The position numbers and the translations under genes were made by a program. A DNA stretch of 64,000 nucleotides from Alloprevotella sp. Lung230 (GTDB taxonomy: Bacteria; Bacteroidota; Bacteroidia; Bacteroidales; Bacteroidaceae), in contig NZ_JACSUD010000009.1 of assembly GCF_014385435.1 (NCBI RefSeq), positions 29,795-93,794 of the forward strand, written 5' to 3'. Below the pieces are notes generated by a model. That model made no database searches. It was not told the DNA's origin and was given only the letters and a program-made list of their open reading frames with translations. This document shows, piece after piece, positions 17,820-25,841 of the stretch. Every line of letters starts with the position of its first letter. The stretch's first letter is position 1.

Positions 17820-18509
17820 TTAAAAGCCTAAGAGATTTTTGAAGAGGAAGAAGAGCATGGGCATCAGCAAGGCGGGGAGCAGGTTGATGGTTTTGCAGTC
17901 TTTGATGTTCATCACGCCCAGTCCGGCTGCGGCAATCAAGACACCGCCCACGATGGAGACTTCGGCAATCAAGTCATCCGAAATGAAGTCGGCCGAGAGT
18001 TTGGCAATGCCGTAGATGGTGCCTTGCCAAGCAAAGACGAAAAGGGCGGTGATGCAAGTCCAAAAGCCATAGCTTGAAGCCACGACAATCATCGTGACGA
18101 GGTTGAGGGTGGCGGCAGTCATCAGGTAGGTATTGTCGCCTTTGAGCGCGGCCAGCACGGGGCCCATCATAGAGAGGGTGCCGACACAACAGAACAACAC
18201 GGCGGTGGTGATGCCCTCCACCAGGTTGCTTCCACTTTTGGACATGTGTTTCGTCGCGGCCTCCAAACGTTGGTCTAAGTGCAGCACCGTACCCAAGAGT
18301 CCACCGAGGGAAAGGCAGAAGATAAAGAGAACAGGGAGCTTGCTTCGTCCCATATTGCTCATGGCGACATTGATGCCCAACACCAAAGCCGCCAATCCCA
18401 TGGCGGTATTGAGCACTGTGATATACTTTTCGCCGATGCCTCGTTTGGCCAAGGCGCCGATGGTACTTCCGACGACTACGGCGAGTGCGTTGATGACAAT
18501 TGCAATCAT
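17820..18509 (-). CDS. DUF554 family membrane protein
   Basis: 229 aa, about 6-7 hydrophobic helices. The start IAIVINALAVVVGSTIGALA and the segment GLAALVLGINVAMS match DUF554 (YdfK-like) proteins, which are of unknown function and are sometimes annotated as transport-related. Gaps on either side are short (4 bp from the helicase stop), which argues for an operon running from DUF3822 to DUF1573. Confidence 0.85.
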   Translation of the reverse strand: MIAIVINALAVVVGSTIGALAKRGIGEKYITVLNTAMGLAALVLGINVAMSNMGRSKLPVLFIFCLSLGGLLGTVLHLDQRLEAATKHMSKSGSNLVEGITTAVLFCCVGTLSMMGPVLAALKGDNTYLMTAATLNLVTMIVVASSYGFWTCITALFVFAWQGTIYGIAKLSADFISDDLIAEVSIVGGVLIAAAGLGVMNIKDCKTINLLPALLMPMLFFLFKNLLGF

Positions 18510-18513
18510 AGGT

Positions 18514-20022
18514 TTAGGGAGAGGATGTGGTCTGCTCGGCAGGCCAGTTGATTAGATAGAGGTTGCCCGAGGTGCGAGTGAAAGCGGTGTACAGCCACCG
18601 CAGATAAGCCACTGGGTCGGTGTCGTCAGGGATGTAGCCTTGGTCGATGTAGACTTCGTGCCACTGTCCGCCCTGCGATTTGTGGCACGTCACAGCATAG
18701 GCATACTTGATTTGCAACGCATTATAATAAGGGTCTTGACGAATGGCTTTCATCCGCTCACGTTGGTTGCGGATGTCGACATAGTCCTGATAGACAGCCT
18801 CATAGAGTTGCGCGGATTCAGTGGACGTGAGGGAAGGCGAGTCTGAGAGCAGAGTGCTCAGTAGAATGCGGCAGTCCAACTCGTAGTTGTCGTAGTCAGG
18901 GAAACGCAAGGTGGCATCAGCAAACTGAAATCCGTGCATGTTGTGGACATTGTGCAGTCGCACCACTTCGGCACTATCACCGTTGGCCACAAAAGCTAAG
19001 GGAAGGGTTTCACCTTCAGCAAGCTGCGTGGCCGCCTGCGCGGTCCAATAGTAGTTGTTCTTGACGGTCATGATTTGATCGCCACGCACCAAGATATCTT
19101 CGCGGTCAAAGATTCGGGTGCGCACACCTTGGTTGAACATGTTGGCGCGCTTGTTGCTTCGCGTCACGATGATGGTGTCAGACGTTCCCCAGTTCTGATA
19201 ACTGGCTTCGAGCGCTTCTATCAGTTCGTCGCCGGGGATAACACGCACTTCGCTGTGCTCGCCCACCGTGATGAGCGGAAGGCCGTTTTCATTGACGGCA
19301 TGATAGGCGTCCTCATTGTCAGCATAAGCCCCTTGCACCGATGTGCCGTCGAACGTGCTGATTTGCAAACGCAGATAGGTGGCATTGCGGAGCACGGTAG
19401 AAGTTTGGGCTTGGCGCACCACTTCCGTCAGCTCGGCCATACGCACATTCAGGCCGTAGCCCTCTAAGGTGGAAGGTTGCAGAGCCGGACTTTCCTCTTC
19501 GCCCACGGGCGGCAACTGTGCCGTATCACCCACCATCATCAGGCGGCAACCTGCGCCAGTGTAGACAAACTGGATGAGGTCGTCCAGCAAACAACCGGTG
19601 CCAAAGAGGCGATTTCCGCCGTTGTTGGATACCATCGAGGCTTCATCGACGATGAACAGGGCTTCTTTGAAAGGATTCCATCCGGGATTGAAGTGAGTAT
19701 CCTCCCCCTTGAAGGCGTCTTGACGATAGATAATCTTGTGGATGGTGTAGGCCGGACTGCCGGCATGGTGCGAGAAGACTTTGGCCGCACGTCCTGTTGG
19801 AGCCAACAGCACCACGGTGCGTTGCAGTTGCTGCCAAACGCGCACCACAGCGCCCACGAGTGAGGTTTTTCCGGTGCCGGCATAGCCACGCAGGATGAAA
19901 GCCTGCGAGGTGCGTGGGTCGGAGAGAAATTCGCCCATCTTCAAAGCCGCAGCCTCTTGATGAGGCGTGATGGCGTGGGGGAAAGCCTCGGCAATGTTTT
20001 GCGCAAAGAGTTGACTAATCAT
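18514..20022 (-). CDS. RecD-like superfamily 1 ATP-dependent DNA helicase
   Basis: 502 aa. Walker A is GYAGTGKTSLVGAV, Walker B is VDEASMVSN, and the C-terminal UvrD_C_2 motif is YAVTCHKSQGGQW with a final YTAFTRTSGNLYLI. This arrangement is that of the short RecD-like/exonuclease V alpha-type helicases common in Bacteroidales. There is no RecB or RecC partner next door, so it probably acts alone in repair or processing. The start overlaps the rsmD stop by 8 bp. Confidence 0.87.
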   Translation of the reverse strand: MISQLFAQNIAEAFPHAITPHQEAAALKMGEFLSDPRTSQAFILRGYAGTGKTSLVGAVVRVWQQLQRTVVLLAPTGRAAKVFSHHAGSPAYTIHKIIYRQDAFKGEDTHFNPGWNPFKEALFIVDEASMVSNNGGNRLFGTGCLLDDLIQFVYTGAGCRLMMVGDTAQLPPVGEEESPALQPSTLEGYGLNVRMAELTEVVRQAQTSTVLRNATYLRLQISTFDGTSVQGAYADNEDAYHAVNENGLPLITVGEHSEVRVIPGDELIEALEASYQNWGTSDTIIVTRSNKRANMFNQGVRTRIFDREDILVRGDQIMTVKNNYYWTAQAATQLAEGETLPLAFVANGDSAEVVRLHNVHNMHGFQFADATLRFPDYDNYELDCRILLSTLLSDSPSLTSTESAQLYEAVYQDYVDIRNQRERMKAIRQDPYYNALQIKYAYAVTCHKSQGGQWHEVYIDQGYIPDDTDPVAYLRWLYTAFTRTSGNLYLINWPAEQTTSSP

Positions 20023-20557
20023 TCGTAGGTCGGAAGAAAGAGAAGTTCACCGCCCCATAGACACGATGCTCCAAGAAGCAAGGATGGGCAGAGAAGTCAT
20101 AATTCTTGCCATGCTCCAGGACAAGCAGTCCCTGCGATGTCAGCAGTTTGCCGGACAAGATGCGGTCAGGCAGTTCGGGCAACTCCTTCAAGGCATAAGG
20201 TGGGTCGGCAAAAACGAGGTCGAAAGGTTGTCCGTTTTTCTCGATGAAGCGCAGAGCATCGCCACACAGCGTTCGTACAGCCTTGTCGCCCAACGCCTCA
20301 AACATGCGACACAAGAACGTGAAGTGCTGGCGGTCGCGCTCCACACACACCACCTCCGGGCAGCCGCGCGAAAGCAGTTCGAGCGAAATGCTTCCCGTCC
20401 CGGCAAAGAGATCAAGCGCACGCGTCTCCTCAAAATCTAGGTAGGCGCGAAGCACATTGAAGAGGTTTTCTTTGGCAAAGTCGGTGGTAGGGCGTGCCTT
20501 AAACGAGCGCGGCACTTCGAAATGTTTACCTTTGTATTTTCCAGTGATGACTCTCAT
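20015..20557 (-). CDS. rsmD: 16S rRNA (guanine966-N2)-methyltransferase RsmD
   Basis: 180 aa from the ATG at 20557 (MRVITGKYKGKHF). Seen: RPTTDFAKENLFNVL, the SAM-binding LDLFAGTGSISLELLSRG, and the catalytic FADPPYAL (DPPY). The ATG overlaps the DUF3822 stop (ATGA) and the stop overlaps the helicase start. RsmD next to DUF3822 is a recurrent Bacteroidota arrangement. Confidence 0.93.
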   Translation of the reverse strand: MRVITGKYKGKHFEVPRSFKARPTTDFAKENLFNVLRAYLDFEETRALDLFAGTGSISLELLSRGCPEVVCVERDRQHFTFLCRMFEALGDKAVRTLCGDALRFIEKNGQPFDLVFADPPYALKELPELPDRILSGKLLTSQGLLVLEHGKNYDFSAHPCFLEHRVYGAVNFSFFRPTND

Positions 20558-21351
20558 TGGTGCAAAATTTGAGTGGCCAAGTCGAAAGGCATATCTGCGA
20601 TTTCGGTCAAGGGATGTCGATTGTATTCGGCCGACAAGCGCAAACTGCCCACCTCGGCCACGTAAAGTTGTAGTTGCTTCACAACGTCCTGTACCTTCTC
20701 CTCTTCTCCGAAAAGGGTGAAGGGTTGCTTCTCCTGCTCCCAACCTAAGCTTTGCGCCAAGTTGAACGTATAGTATGCCACATCGGTGGGCGACTGCACC
20801 TCAAACGTGTTGAGCACCAAAATGCGCGTGCCGTCGAAGACACAAATGTCCACCTTCTGGTCGCGGCAATACACGTAGACACGACGCTTACCGGCAGCAC
20901 CCTTGCCCGAGAGACGGCGCAAGACAGCCGTCAGGTAGGACACGTAATGCACCTCTCCCAGCACGGCTTCGATGTCGCGGCAGGTGTCTTCGGGCAAGGC
21001 GAAGAGCAAAACGGCATTGGAGGCCGGAAGCGGGTCGTAGAAGACGCGCATGGCTGGCTGCAACTCATCGTCGCCCGTCACGCAGAAGCGATAGAGCGTG
21101 GCGCAAGCCTCCTCTTCAAACTCCGAGAGCGGGACCAGCGTGACCCGACCTTCCACGACAACCTGCGTGGGCTGCACTTCGGCAAACGCTTTATGGGCTT
21201 GGCAAAGGTCGCGCAAGTCGGCTTCCAGCGAAAGCGTGGGCGATAGCGCCCGATGCTCAAACGCTACAACCGCTTGAGGAGAGGGGGCCTGCCGCGAACC
21301 AGTGCAGGCCACCAGGGTCAAATGGGTGTCATCAATCCTAAGATAGCGCAT
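20554..21351 (-). CDS. DUF3822 family protein
   Basis: 265 aa. Cytoplasmic, with an actin/hexokinase-like pattern of strands (MRYLRIDDTHLTLVAC at the start; YVYCRDQKVDICVFDGTRIL later). DUF3822 proteins are known mainly as partners of rsmD in Bacteroidota; their function is unknown. The family call rests on position and overall pattern. Confidence 0.75.
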   Translation of the reverse strand: MRYLRIDDTHLTLVACTGSRQAPSPQAVVAFEHRALSPTLSLEADLRDLCQAHKAFAEVQPTQVVVEGRVTLVPLSEFEEEACATLYRFCVTGDDELQPAMRVFYDPLPASNAVLLFALPEDTCRDIEAVLGEVHYVSYLTAVLRRLSGKGAAGKRRVYVYCRDQKVDICVFDGTRILVLNTFEVQSPTDVAYYTFNLAQSLGWEQEKQPFTLFGEEEKVQDVVKQLQLYVAEVGSLRLSAEYNRHPLTEIADMPFDLATQILHQ

Positions 21352-21360
21352 ATCGATGGT

Positions 21361-21765
21361 TTAGTGAAGAAGAGAACGATGTTGAGAAAGAAACCGGCAG
21401 GCCGCACGCCCCACGAAGACGGCCAGCACAACACCCAGGCTGTTGGCCAGCACATCAAGGAGGTCGCCGTGGCGGTGTAGCGTGCAGAGCGACTGGAGCA
21501 CTTCGATGAGCACCCCCATCGCCACCGGCCAAGCCACACAGATGCTCCACCGCTTGTGAGATGGGAGGTCACGAAGCCCCGTTTCGACCCAAAGCACTGT
21601 GCCATAAGCCAGATACATCAGCACGTGTGTGTACTTATCGATGAAGCGCACCTGGTCTAGCGGGGTTTCGGGCAGGTCATAGAGACAGAGGGCAAAGATG
21701 ACCGCCGTCAGCAACAAGCTGAGCCGATAGGCCACGAGGCGGACAAAGAGAGCGGGGAGCGACAT
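21361..21765 (-). CDS. VanZ-like family membrane protein
   Basis: 134 aa with four hydrophobic segments. FIDKYTHVLMYLAYGTVLW contains the VanZ-type 'DK..H...Y...' motif and GVLIEVLQSLCTLHRHGDLLDVLANSLG contains the E/Q...R..D..D..AN pattern. The role is unknown. It lies 9 bp upstream of the DUF3822 gene and is probably the first gene of that operon. Confidence 0.85.
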   Translation of the reverse strand: MSLPALFVRLVAYRLSLLLTAVIFALCLYDLPETPLDQVRFIDKYTHVLMYLAYGTVLWVETGLRDLPSHKRWSICVAWPVAMGVLIEVLQSLCTLHRHGDLLDVLANSLGVVLAVFVGRAACRFLSQHRSLLH

Positions 21766-21782
21766 GGGGAAGTAGTGAAAAA

Positions 21783-21820
21783 GCCTTTGGGGCTACTTCT
21801 TGCGAAGTTGCTCCAAAGGC
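21783..21820 (-). terminator. intrinsic terminator of the carboxyltransferase gene
   Basis: Arms GCCTTTGG (21783-21790) and CCAAAGGC (21813-21820), followed on the minus strand by TTTTT. It separates the carboxyltransferase transcript from the VanZ operon. Confidence 0.8.
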
Positions 21821-21847
21821 GATAGGGTCAGAGGGAGGGAGAGGGGG

Positions 21848-23629
21848 TTAGACGCGTTCCGAACGCTCGATGTAGGCAATCACATCACCCTTTTGGACGT
21901 GGGCACCCTGCTTAGCATTGACCTCGACCAGCGTACCACCGAGGGCAGCAGGGATTTCGAGGATTTTGCCGAAGCCGTTTTCGATGTAGCAGAAGAAGTC
22001 TTTTTCGTTGTACTCCTTGCCGATGAAAGGCTCGATGGCCTTCACCCCTTCGGCATCACCGCCGATTTCCCACAGCAGAATACCGCTTTCGGGAGCTACG
22101 ATGGCATCGGCCTTGGCGTGCTTGAGGGCAGCGGCCTCTTCGGGCGTCATGCCGGAAGCGTTGGCTTTGTCCTTAGCAGCTTGGAGGTCGGCGAGAAAGC
22201 GCTTCTTGGCAGCACCGCTCTTGTAGTCGCGATACTGCGTTTCGTGCATCGCAAACTCAAAGAGTTCTTCGTCGTCTTGGCCACGATCCCAACCGTTTTC
22301 TTCCATCTCCTTGATGAAGCGGTCCAGTTCGTCGGGGTAGTTGGTCTGGGGGTCTTCGGTGCTGAACTCGTAGCCCTTCTCTTTGGCCAAAGCCACGATT
22401 TCGTCATCGAGCTTACCAGGGAGCTTACCGCTCTTGCCGAGAATCATGCCCCAGATGCTGTTGTCCATCATGGTGTAGCGCGGCTTGTCCATCGACTCTG
22501 TGAGGAGGTTCATCAGAGCTATGTTCTTGACATATTGGCTGAAAGGTGTCACCAAGGGGGGATAACCCACGCGAGGCCAAACGTAGGCCACTTCGTCAAA
22601 GAGCTTGACGAGCAACGCATCTTCCGAGAGGGGCGCTTCGCCCTTCTTCTCGCGGTTGGCGTTGATGGCACTCATCACGCCCGTCAGGTCGGCCATCATC
22701 GAGCCCATCATACCGCCGGGCAGACCGCAGCCGAGGAGGAGAGAAGACATCAACTTATTGCCAGGGTTGATGAAGTAGCCCAACCATTCGTCGATGAACT
22801 CTTGCGTGAGCTTGCGGGCTTCCATATAGGCTTCCATGTTGATTTCGGGCACATCGAAACCGGCATTCTTGAGCATACTCTGCACGGAGATGACGTCCGG
22901 ATGCACCTTGCCCCAGGCGAGCGGCTCGATGGCGCAGTCGATGATGTCGGCGCCGTTGCGGCACACTTCCAGAATAGAGGCCATCGACAAGCCGGGGCCG
23001 GTGTGGCCGTGATATTCCACAATCACTTCGGGGTGCTTCGTCTTAATCATGCGGCAAAGTTCACCGAGCATTGCGGGCTGCCCGATACCGGCCATGTCCT
23101 TCAAACAGATTTCGGGCGCACCGGCCGCGATGAGCTGGTCGGCAATGCCGGCGTAATACTCAGCGGTGTGGATGGGCGAAGTGGTGATGCACAGGGTGGC
23201 TTGGGGCGTCATACCGCCTTCGATGGCATATTTGATGGAAGGAATGATGTTGCGCACATCGTTCAGACCGCAGAAGATACGAGTGATATCGGTGCCTTGT
23301 GCGTGCTTAACCTTGTACATCAGGCGGCGCACATCGGCGGGGACAGGGAACATGCGCAGACCGTTCAAACCGCGGTCGAGCATGTGGGTCTTGATGCCCA
23401 CTTCGTTGAAGGGCTTAGTGAAAGCCCGCACGGCTTCGTTGGGGTTCTCGCCGGCCAGGAGGTTCACCTGTTCAAAGGCGCCACCATTGGTTTCGACACG
23501 GCTGAAGCAGCCCATCTTGATAATCACAGGAGCAATGCGCTCGAGTTGGTCCTTGCGGGGCTGAAACTTGCCCGAGCTTTGGAACATATCGCGATAAACC
23601 AGCGAAAATTGAATCTTTCTTTTTTCCAT
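21848..23629 (-). CDS. carboxyltransferase subunit (pyruvate carboxylase B / oxaloacetate decarboxylase alpha / transcarboxylase 5S type)
   Basis: 593 aa from the ATG at 23629 (MEKRKIQFSLVYRDMFQSSG). The N-terminal HMGL-like TIM barrel has IFCGLNDVRNI, ICLKDMAGIGQPAML (carbamylated Lys region) and the metal site EYHGHTGPGLSM. The conserved PYC_OADA region follows, with GGMMGSMMADLTG. It transfers a carboxyl group between carboxybiotin and pyruvate/oxaloacetate. The C-terminus keeps the second half of a biotinyl-like fold (GGTLVEVNAKQGAHVQKGD), but no AMKM biotinylation motif is present, so a separate biotin carrier is needed; none is adjacent. Single-gene transcript with a promoter at 23684-23713. 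Confidence 0.87.
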   Translation of the reverse strand: MEKRKIQFSLVYRDMFQSSGKFQPRKDQLERIAPVIIKMGCFSRVETNGGAFEQVNLLAGENPNEAVRAFTKPFNEVGIKTHMLDRGLNGLRMFPVPADVRRLMYKVKHAQGTDITRIFCGLNDVRNIIPSIKYAIEGGMTPQATLCITTSPIHTAEYYAGIADQLIAAGAPEICLKDMAGIGQPAMLGELCRMIKTKHPEVIVEYHGHTGPGLSMASILEVCRNGADIIDCAIEPLAWGKVHPDVISVQSMLKNAGFDVPEINMEAYMEARKLTQEFIDEWLGYFINPGNKLMSSLLLGCGLPGGMMGSMMADLTGVMSAINANREKKGEAPLSEDALLVKLFDEVAYVWPRVGYPPLVTPFSQYVKNIALMNLLTESMDKPRYTMMDNSIWGMILGKSGKLPGKLDDEIVALAKEKGYEFSTEDPQTNYPDELDRFIKEMEENGWDRGQDDEELFEFAMHETQYRDYKSGAAKKRFLADLQAAKDKANASGMTPEEAAALKHAKADAIVAPESGILLWEIGGDAEGVKAIEPFIGKEYNEKDFFCYIENGFGKILEIPAALGGTLVEVNAKQGAHVQKGDVIAYIERSERV

Positions 23630-23683
23630 AAATAGGACTGAGGTGTTTGCAGTTGAAAGTTGCACAAAAGTGCTAAATCGGTG

Positions 23684-23713
23684 CAAAAGTACGACATTCT
23701 TAGGAATTGACAA
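23684..23713 (-). promoter_or_regulatory. promoter of the carboxyltransferase gene
   Basis: On the minus strand, -7 box TACTTTTG (23684-23691) with TTG at 23711-23713, spacing 19 nt. The MITE-like copy at 23719 begins only 6 bp upstream of the -33 element. Confidence 0.7.
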
Positions 23714-23718
23714 AAGAA

Positions 23719-23914
23719 TAAGTAGGTGTTCAGAATGAATTAACGCTATATTTGTTTCATTTTTTCGATAGATTGTCTTTGTGAAGAAGGAGTGTAGTGG
23801 GCTACACGGCTGATGAAGAAAGGCGAGATGGCGAAAAAGGGAGATATAGATGACATCAAAGTCGAGAACTGCCTCCGACTAAAATGGCTACGATTAATTT
23901 TGAAGATCTACTTA
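23719..23914. mobile_element. MITE-like element, copy 1 (196 bp)
   Basis: Begins TAAGTAGGTGTTCAGAATGA and ends with an imperfect inverted copy (GATTAATTTTGAAGATCTAC, then TTA). The interior shares the same landmarks as copies 2 and 3: a TATATTTG box (23747-23754), GAAGAAGGAGTGTAG, and a hairpin GTGTAG/CTACAC. No coding capacity for a transposase. Ends fall at TA dinucleotides, as for elements mobilised by IS630/Tc1-like transposases. The right end is more degenerate than in the other copies and does not join a gene. Confidence 0.75.
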
Positions 23915-24118
23915 AGTCCGGCCTTTGTGTAGAAAAAGTGTCGACGGCCGACCACTCCAGACGCAGTCGGCTTCGCATCGAGGGCGGGCAAACGTCAAAT
24001 CAATTCTACAATACTCTCGTTCTTTTGGCCGCCGAGAGAAAGCATTTCGGTTCGGGTCGCTCTTCAACCGGAAATCAGAGGGACAGCAGAAGTCGGCGCG
24101 CCCCGCTGACAGCCGTTT
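23915..24118. other. intergenic stretch with no gene seen
   Basis: Between MITE copy 1 and the 22-bp array. No ORF with family resemblance, no RNA gene and no terminator was recognised. Base composition is close to that of the flanking genes. Confidence 0.5.
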
Positions 24119-24228
24119 CACTCCCATAGTCGGAGTTGATTCCCACTAAGGGTAAATTCACATCCCATAAGTGGGAAGTAAATCTCCCACATATGGGAGA
24201 TGAACGTCTCACATGTGGGAGTTGATCC
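24119..24228. repeat. tandem array of five 22-bp imperfect palindromes (array A)
   Basis: Units start at about 24119, 24141, 24163, 24185 and 24207 with an exact 22-bp step. The best units have arms TCCCA...TGGGA around a 4-nt core (for example CTCCCACATATGGGAG; CACATGTG in the last). Unit 2 is the most decayed. It is intergenic, 160 bp beyond the terminator of the minus-strand gene at 24478. Compare array B at 58973, which has the same period and a different sequence. Confidence 0.85.
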
Positions 24229-24387
24229 GGTAAAACCACTGCTTTTCCACAAAATCGGGCCTCTGTTTTCCCAAAACAAAGCACTTTCTCGACCGGTGCT
24301 GGTACCCTTTCTGCGACAAGACTTCGCCTTTCAGGGAGCAAAACAAGGGACTTTTCGGGCATCAGCCGAAGATATCGCATGAAAAAA

Positions 24388-24416
24388 AGCCAGCCTTCCA
24401 CTGCGAGAAGGCTGGC
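24388..24416 (-). terminator. intrinsic terminator of the gene at 24478-25719
   Basis: Perfect 11-bp stem AGCCAGCCTTC/GAAGGCTGGCT with a 7-nt loop. The minus strand then has seven T in a row; the plus strand has four. Confidence 0.88.
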
Positions 24417-24477
24417 TTTTGGGGGCTTTTTCAGGCTGTTTCTCGACGCCCGAATGTATGTGTATTTCGCCATCAAC

Positions 24478-25719
24478 TTATGGCGCATCGGAAGTATTTT
24501 TCCACTGCCAAAGTCGGTCGTCTTCCGTCGAAATCTGTGGAAATCGAGCCTGCACTCCGGACAACGACAGGCGCTTGGGGCGCTCCAGGTAGCGACACTC
24601 GTAGGCAAATCTCACCTCCTGGAGCGAACAGGGAACGCCCGCGGCATCACAGAGGATGCGGGCGGTGCGGCAGACATCATACTGCAACTGCTCGCTGCGC
24701 AGGCGGTAGCCCTCGGCATTCCGCTCCACCCAAGGATGCCGGTGCAGGAGAGGCTGGAGCCAGGAGGCATCGGAGGAATGGAGTTGTGCGGCGAGGTGAG
24801 TGCCCTTCACGAAGTCGGGCTGCCACTGGAGTTGCTGCATGGTGTGGCGAAGCAGGCGGCGAGCCCGCAACACGGCGTGGCGGGGGACGATGAGGTCGCC
24901 CCCCCACTGGGTCTCAGCGGTCGTGCGGCACAGCAGCGTGAGATGGAGGAAGCGCAGGAAGCGCTCGGGGAGCATGGTGTGCAGGCGCTCCAGCACGGTG
25001 GAGGGACAAAACATCAGTCGGCCGCGCAGCTGCTCCAACTTTGCAAGAAAGGCAGCACTCAGCTGCAATCCGTGGAGCGCCTCACCCGAGAGGAGAGGGC
25101 GCAGACATTGGCGGTCGACCACACGGTGGACGGCGGCGCGCGAAGCGAGCCCTTCGACCCGCACGATGGTGCTCACGGGCAGTCCTTCGAGGAAGTAGCG
25201 CCGCAACACGCCCGCGCCGACGGGTCGGCGATGCAGGAGCGTGTGCAGCAAGGCGGCCAGCGTGCGCTCCACCTCGCAGGCTTCGGCGCTCAGGCATTCG
25301 TGCTCCGTGTCGGTGGACTTTTTCTCCGGCACTTCCTCGGCCGAGTCGGCGTCGGAAAGCGCGATGTGAGTTTCCTCCTCCATGTCGTCGGGAAAGGTGA
25401 GCGTGGCCCACTCTCTACGCCAGGTGTCGACCAGTTGTTCCGGCGCACGATGCACCTCCTCGCGCATCTCGTCGAGCACGCTCAGAAAGGCCGGGCCTAC
25501 GCCGGGCCATTCGGCCACTTCCTCGTGCTGGAGCTGGAGCAGCTGCCAAGCGTTGGTTACTCCAAGGGCCGCGAGCCTGCGCAACACCGCACGGCGTTCG
25601 GCGTGGGTGTCGAGCAGGGCCAGTTCGACCTGCTGCAAGGCTTCGTTCAAGCGAAGCGCCTGCTCTTGGCTACGCCCATCGTCGAAGGAGAAAAAATCGG
25701 GGAAGAGTGTGTGGTACAT
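24478..25719 (-). CDS. unrecognised regulator-like protein (HhH/alpha-CTD-like and helix-turn-helix-like segments)
   Basis: 413 aa from the ATG at 25719 (MYHTLFPDFFSFDDGRSQEQ). I do not recognise the family. Residues about 45-85 (LRRLAALGVTNAWQLLQL, then EVAEWPGVGPAFLSVLDEM) resemble the helix-hairpin-helix of the RNA polymerase alpha C-terminal domain. An acidic linker (DDMEEETHIALSDADSAEE) follows. A middle segment (GVLRRYFLEGLPVSTIVRVE, then SRAAVHRVVDR) looks like a sigma-type helix-turn-helix. The C-terminal 180 residues are basic and helical. No signal or membrane segment. Local codon use is GC-rich. A DNA-binding role is inference only. Confidence 0.6.
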   Translation of the reverse strand: MYHTLFPDFFSFDDGRSQEQALRLNEALQQVELALLDTHAERRAVLRRLAALGVTNAWQLLQLQHEEVAEWPGVGPAFLSVLDEMREEVHRAPEQLVDTWRREWATLTFPDDMEEETHIALSDADSAEEVPEKKSTDTEHECLSAEACEVERTLAALLHTLLHRRPVGAGVLRRYFLEGLPVSTIVRVEGLASRAAVHRVVDRQCLRPLLSGEALHGLQLSAAFLAKLEQLRGRLMFCPSTVLERLHTMLPERFLRFLHLTLLCRTTAETQWGGDLIVPRHAVLRARRLLRHTMQQLQWQPDFVKGTHLAAQLHSSDASWLQPLLHRHPWVERNAEGYRLRSEQLQYDVCRTARILCDAAGVPCSLQEVRFAYECRYLERPKRLSLSGVQARFPQISTEDDRLWQWKNTSDAP

Positions 25720-25723
25720 GTCG

Positions 25724-25731
25724 CAAAAGTA
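25724..25731 (-). promoter_or_regulatory. -7 promoter box for the gene at 24478-25719
   Basis: Minus-strand TACTTTTG ends only 4 bp from the start codon, so the mRNA would be leaderless or nearly so if this ATG and this box are both right. Confidence 0.45.
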
Positions 25732-25771
25732 GCAATAAAAAACGAGACCGCCACGAAAAAGGGGGAACTTC

Positions 25772-25803
25772 TTTGGCAAACTGCCCATATCTTGCTACCT
25801 TTG
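25772..25803 (+). promoter_or_regulatory. promoter of the AICAR transformylase gene
   Basis: TTTG (25772-25775 region) and TACCTTTG (25796-25803) with a 20-nt spacer, 38 bp before ATG 25842. Both boxes match the Bacteroidota consensus. Confidence 0.75.
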
Positions 25804-25841
25804 CGAGCGAATTTCATCCACCATCAAATCTTGCGCTTTTT

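Noticed and set aside
18514..20022. RecBCD-type or phage-defence helicase system
   Set aside because: The RecD-like helicase is embedded in a housekeeping operon (rsmD, DUF3822) with no nuclease or defence partner.
21800..23635. 611-codon open frame on the plus strand
   Set aside because: It is the antisense shadow of the carboxyltransferase gene; its translation is His/Gly/Val-rich without any family motif.
24119..24228. CRISPR array
   Set aside because: Units are contiguous 22-bp palindromes without spacers, and no cas genes are present in the window. The same applies to 58973-59087.
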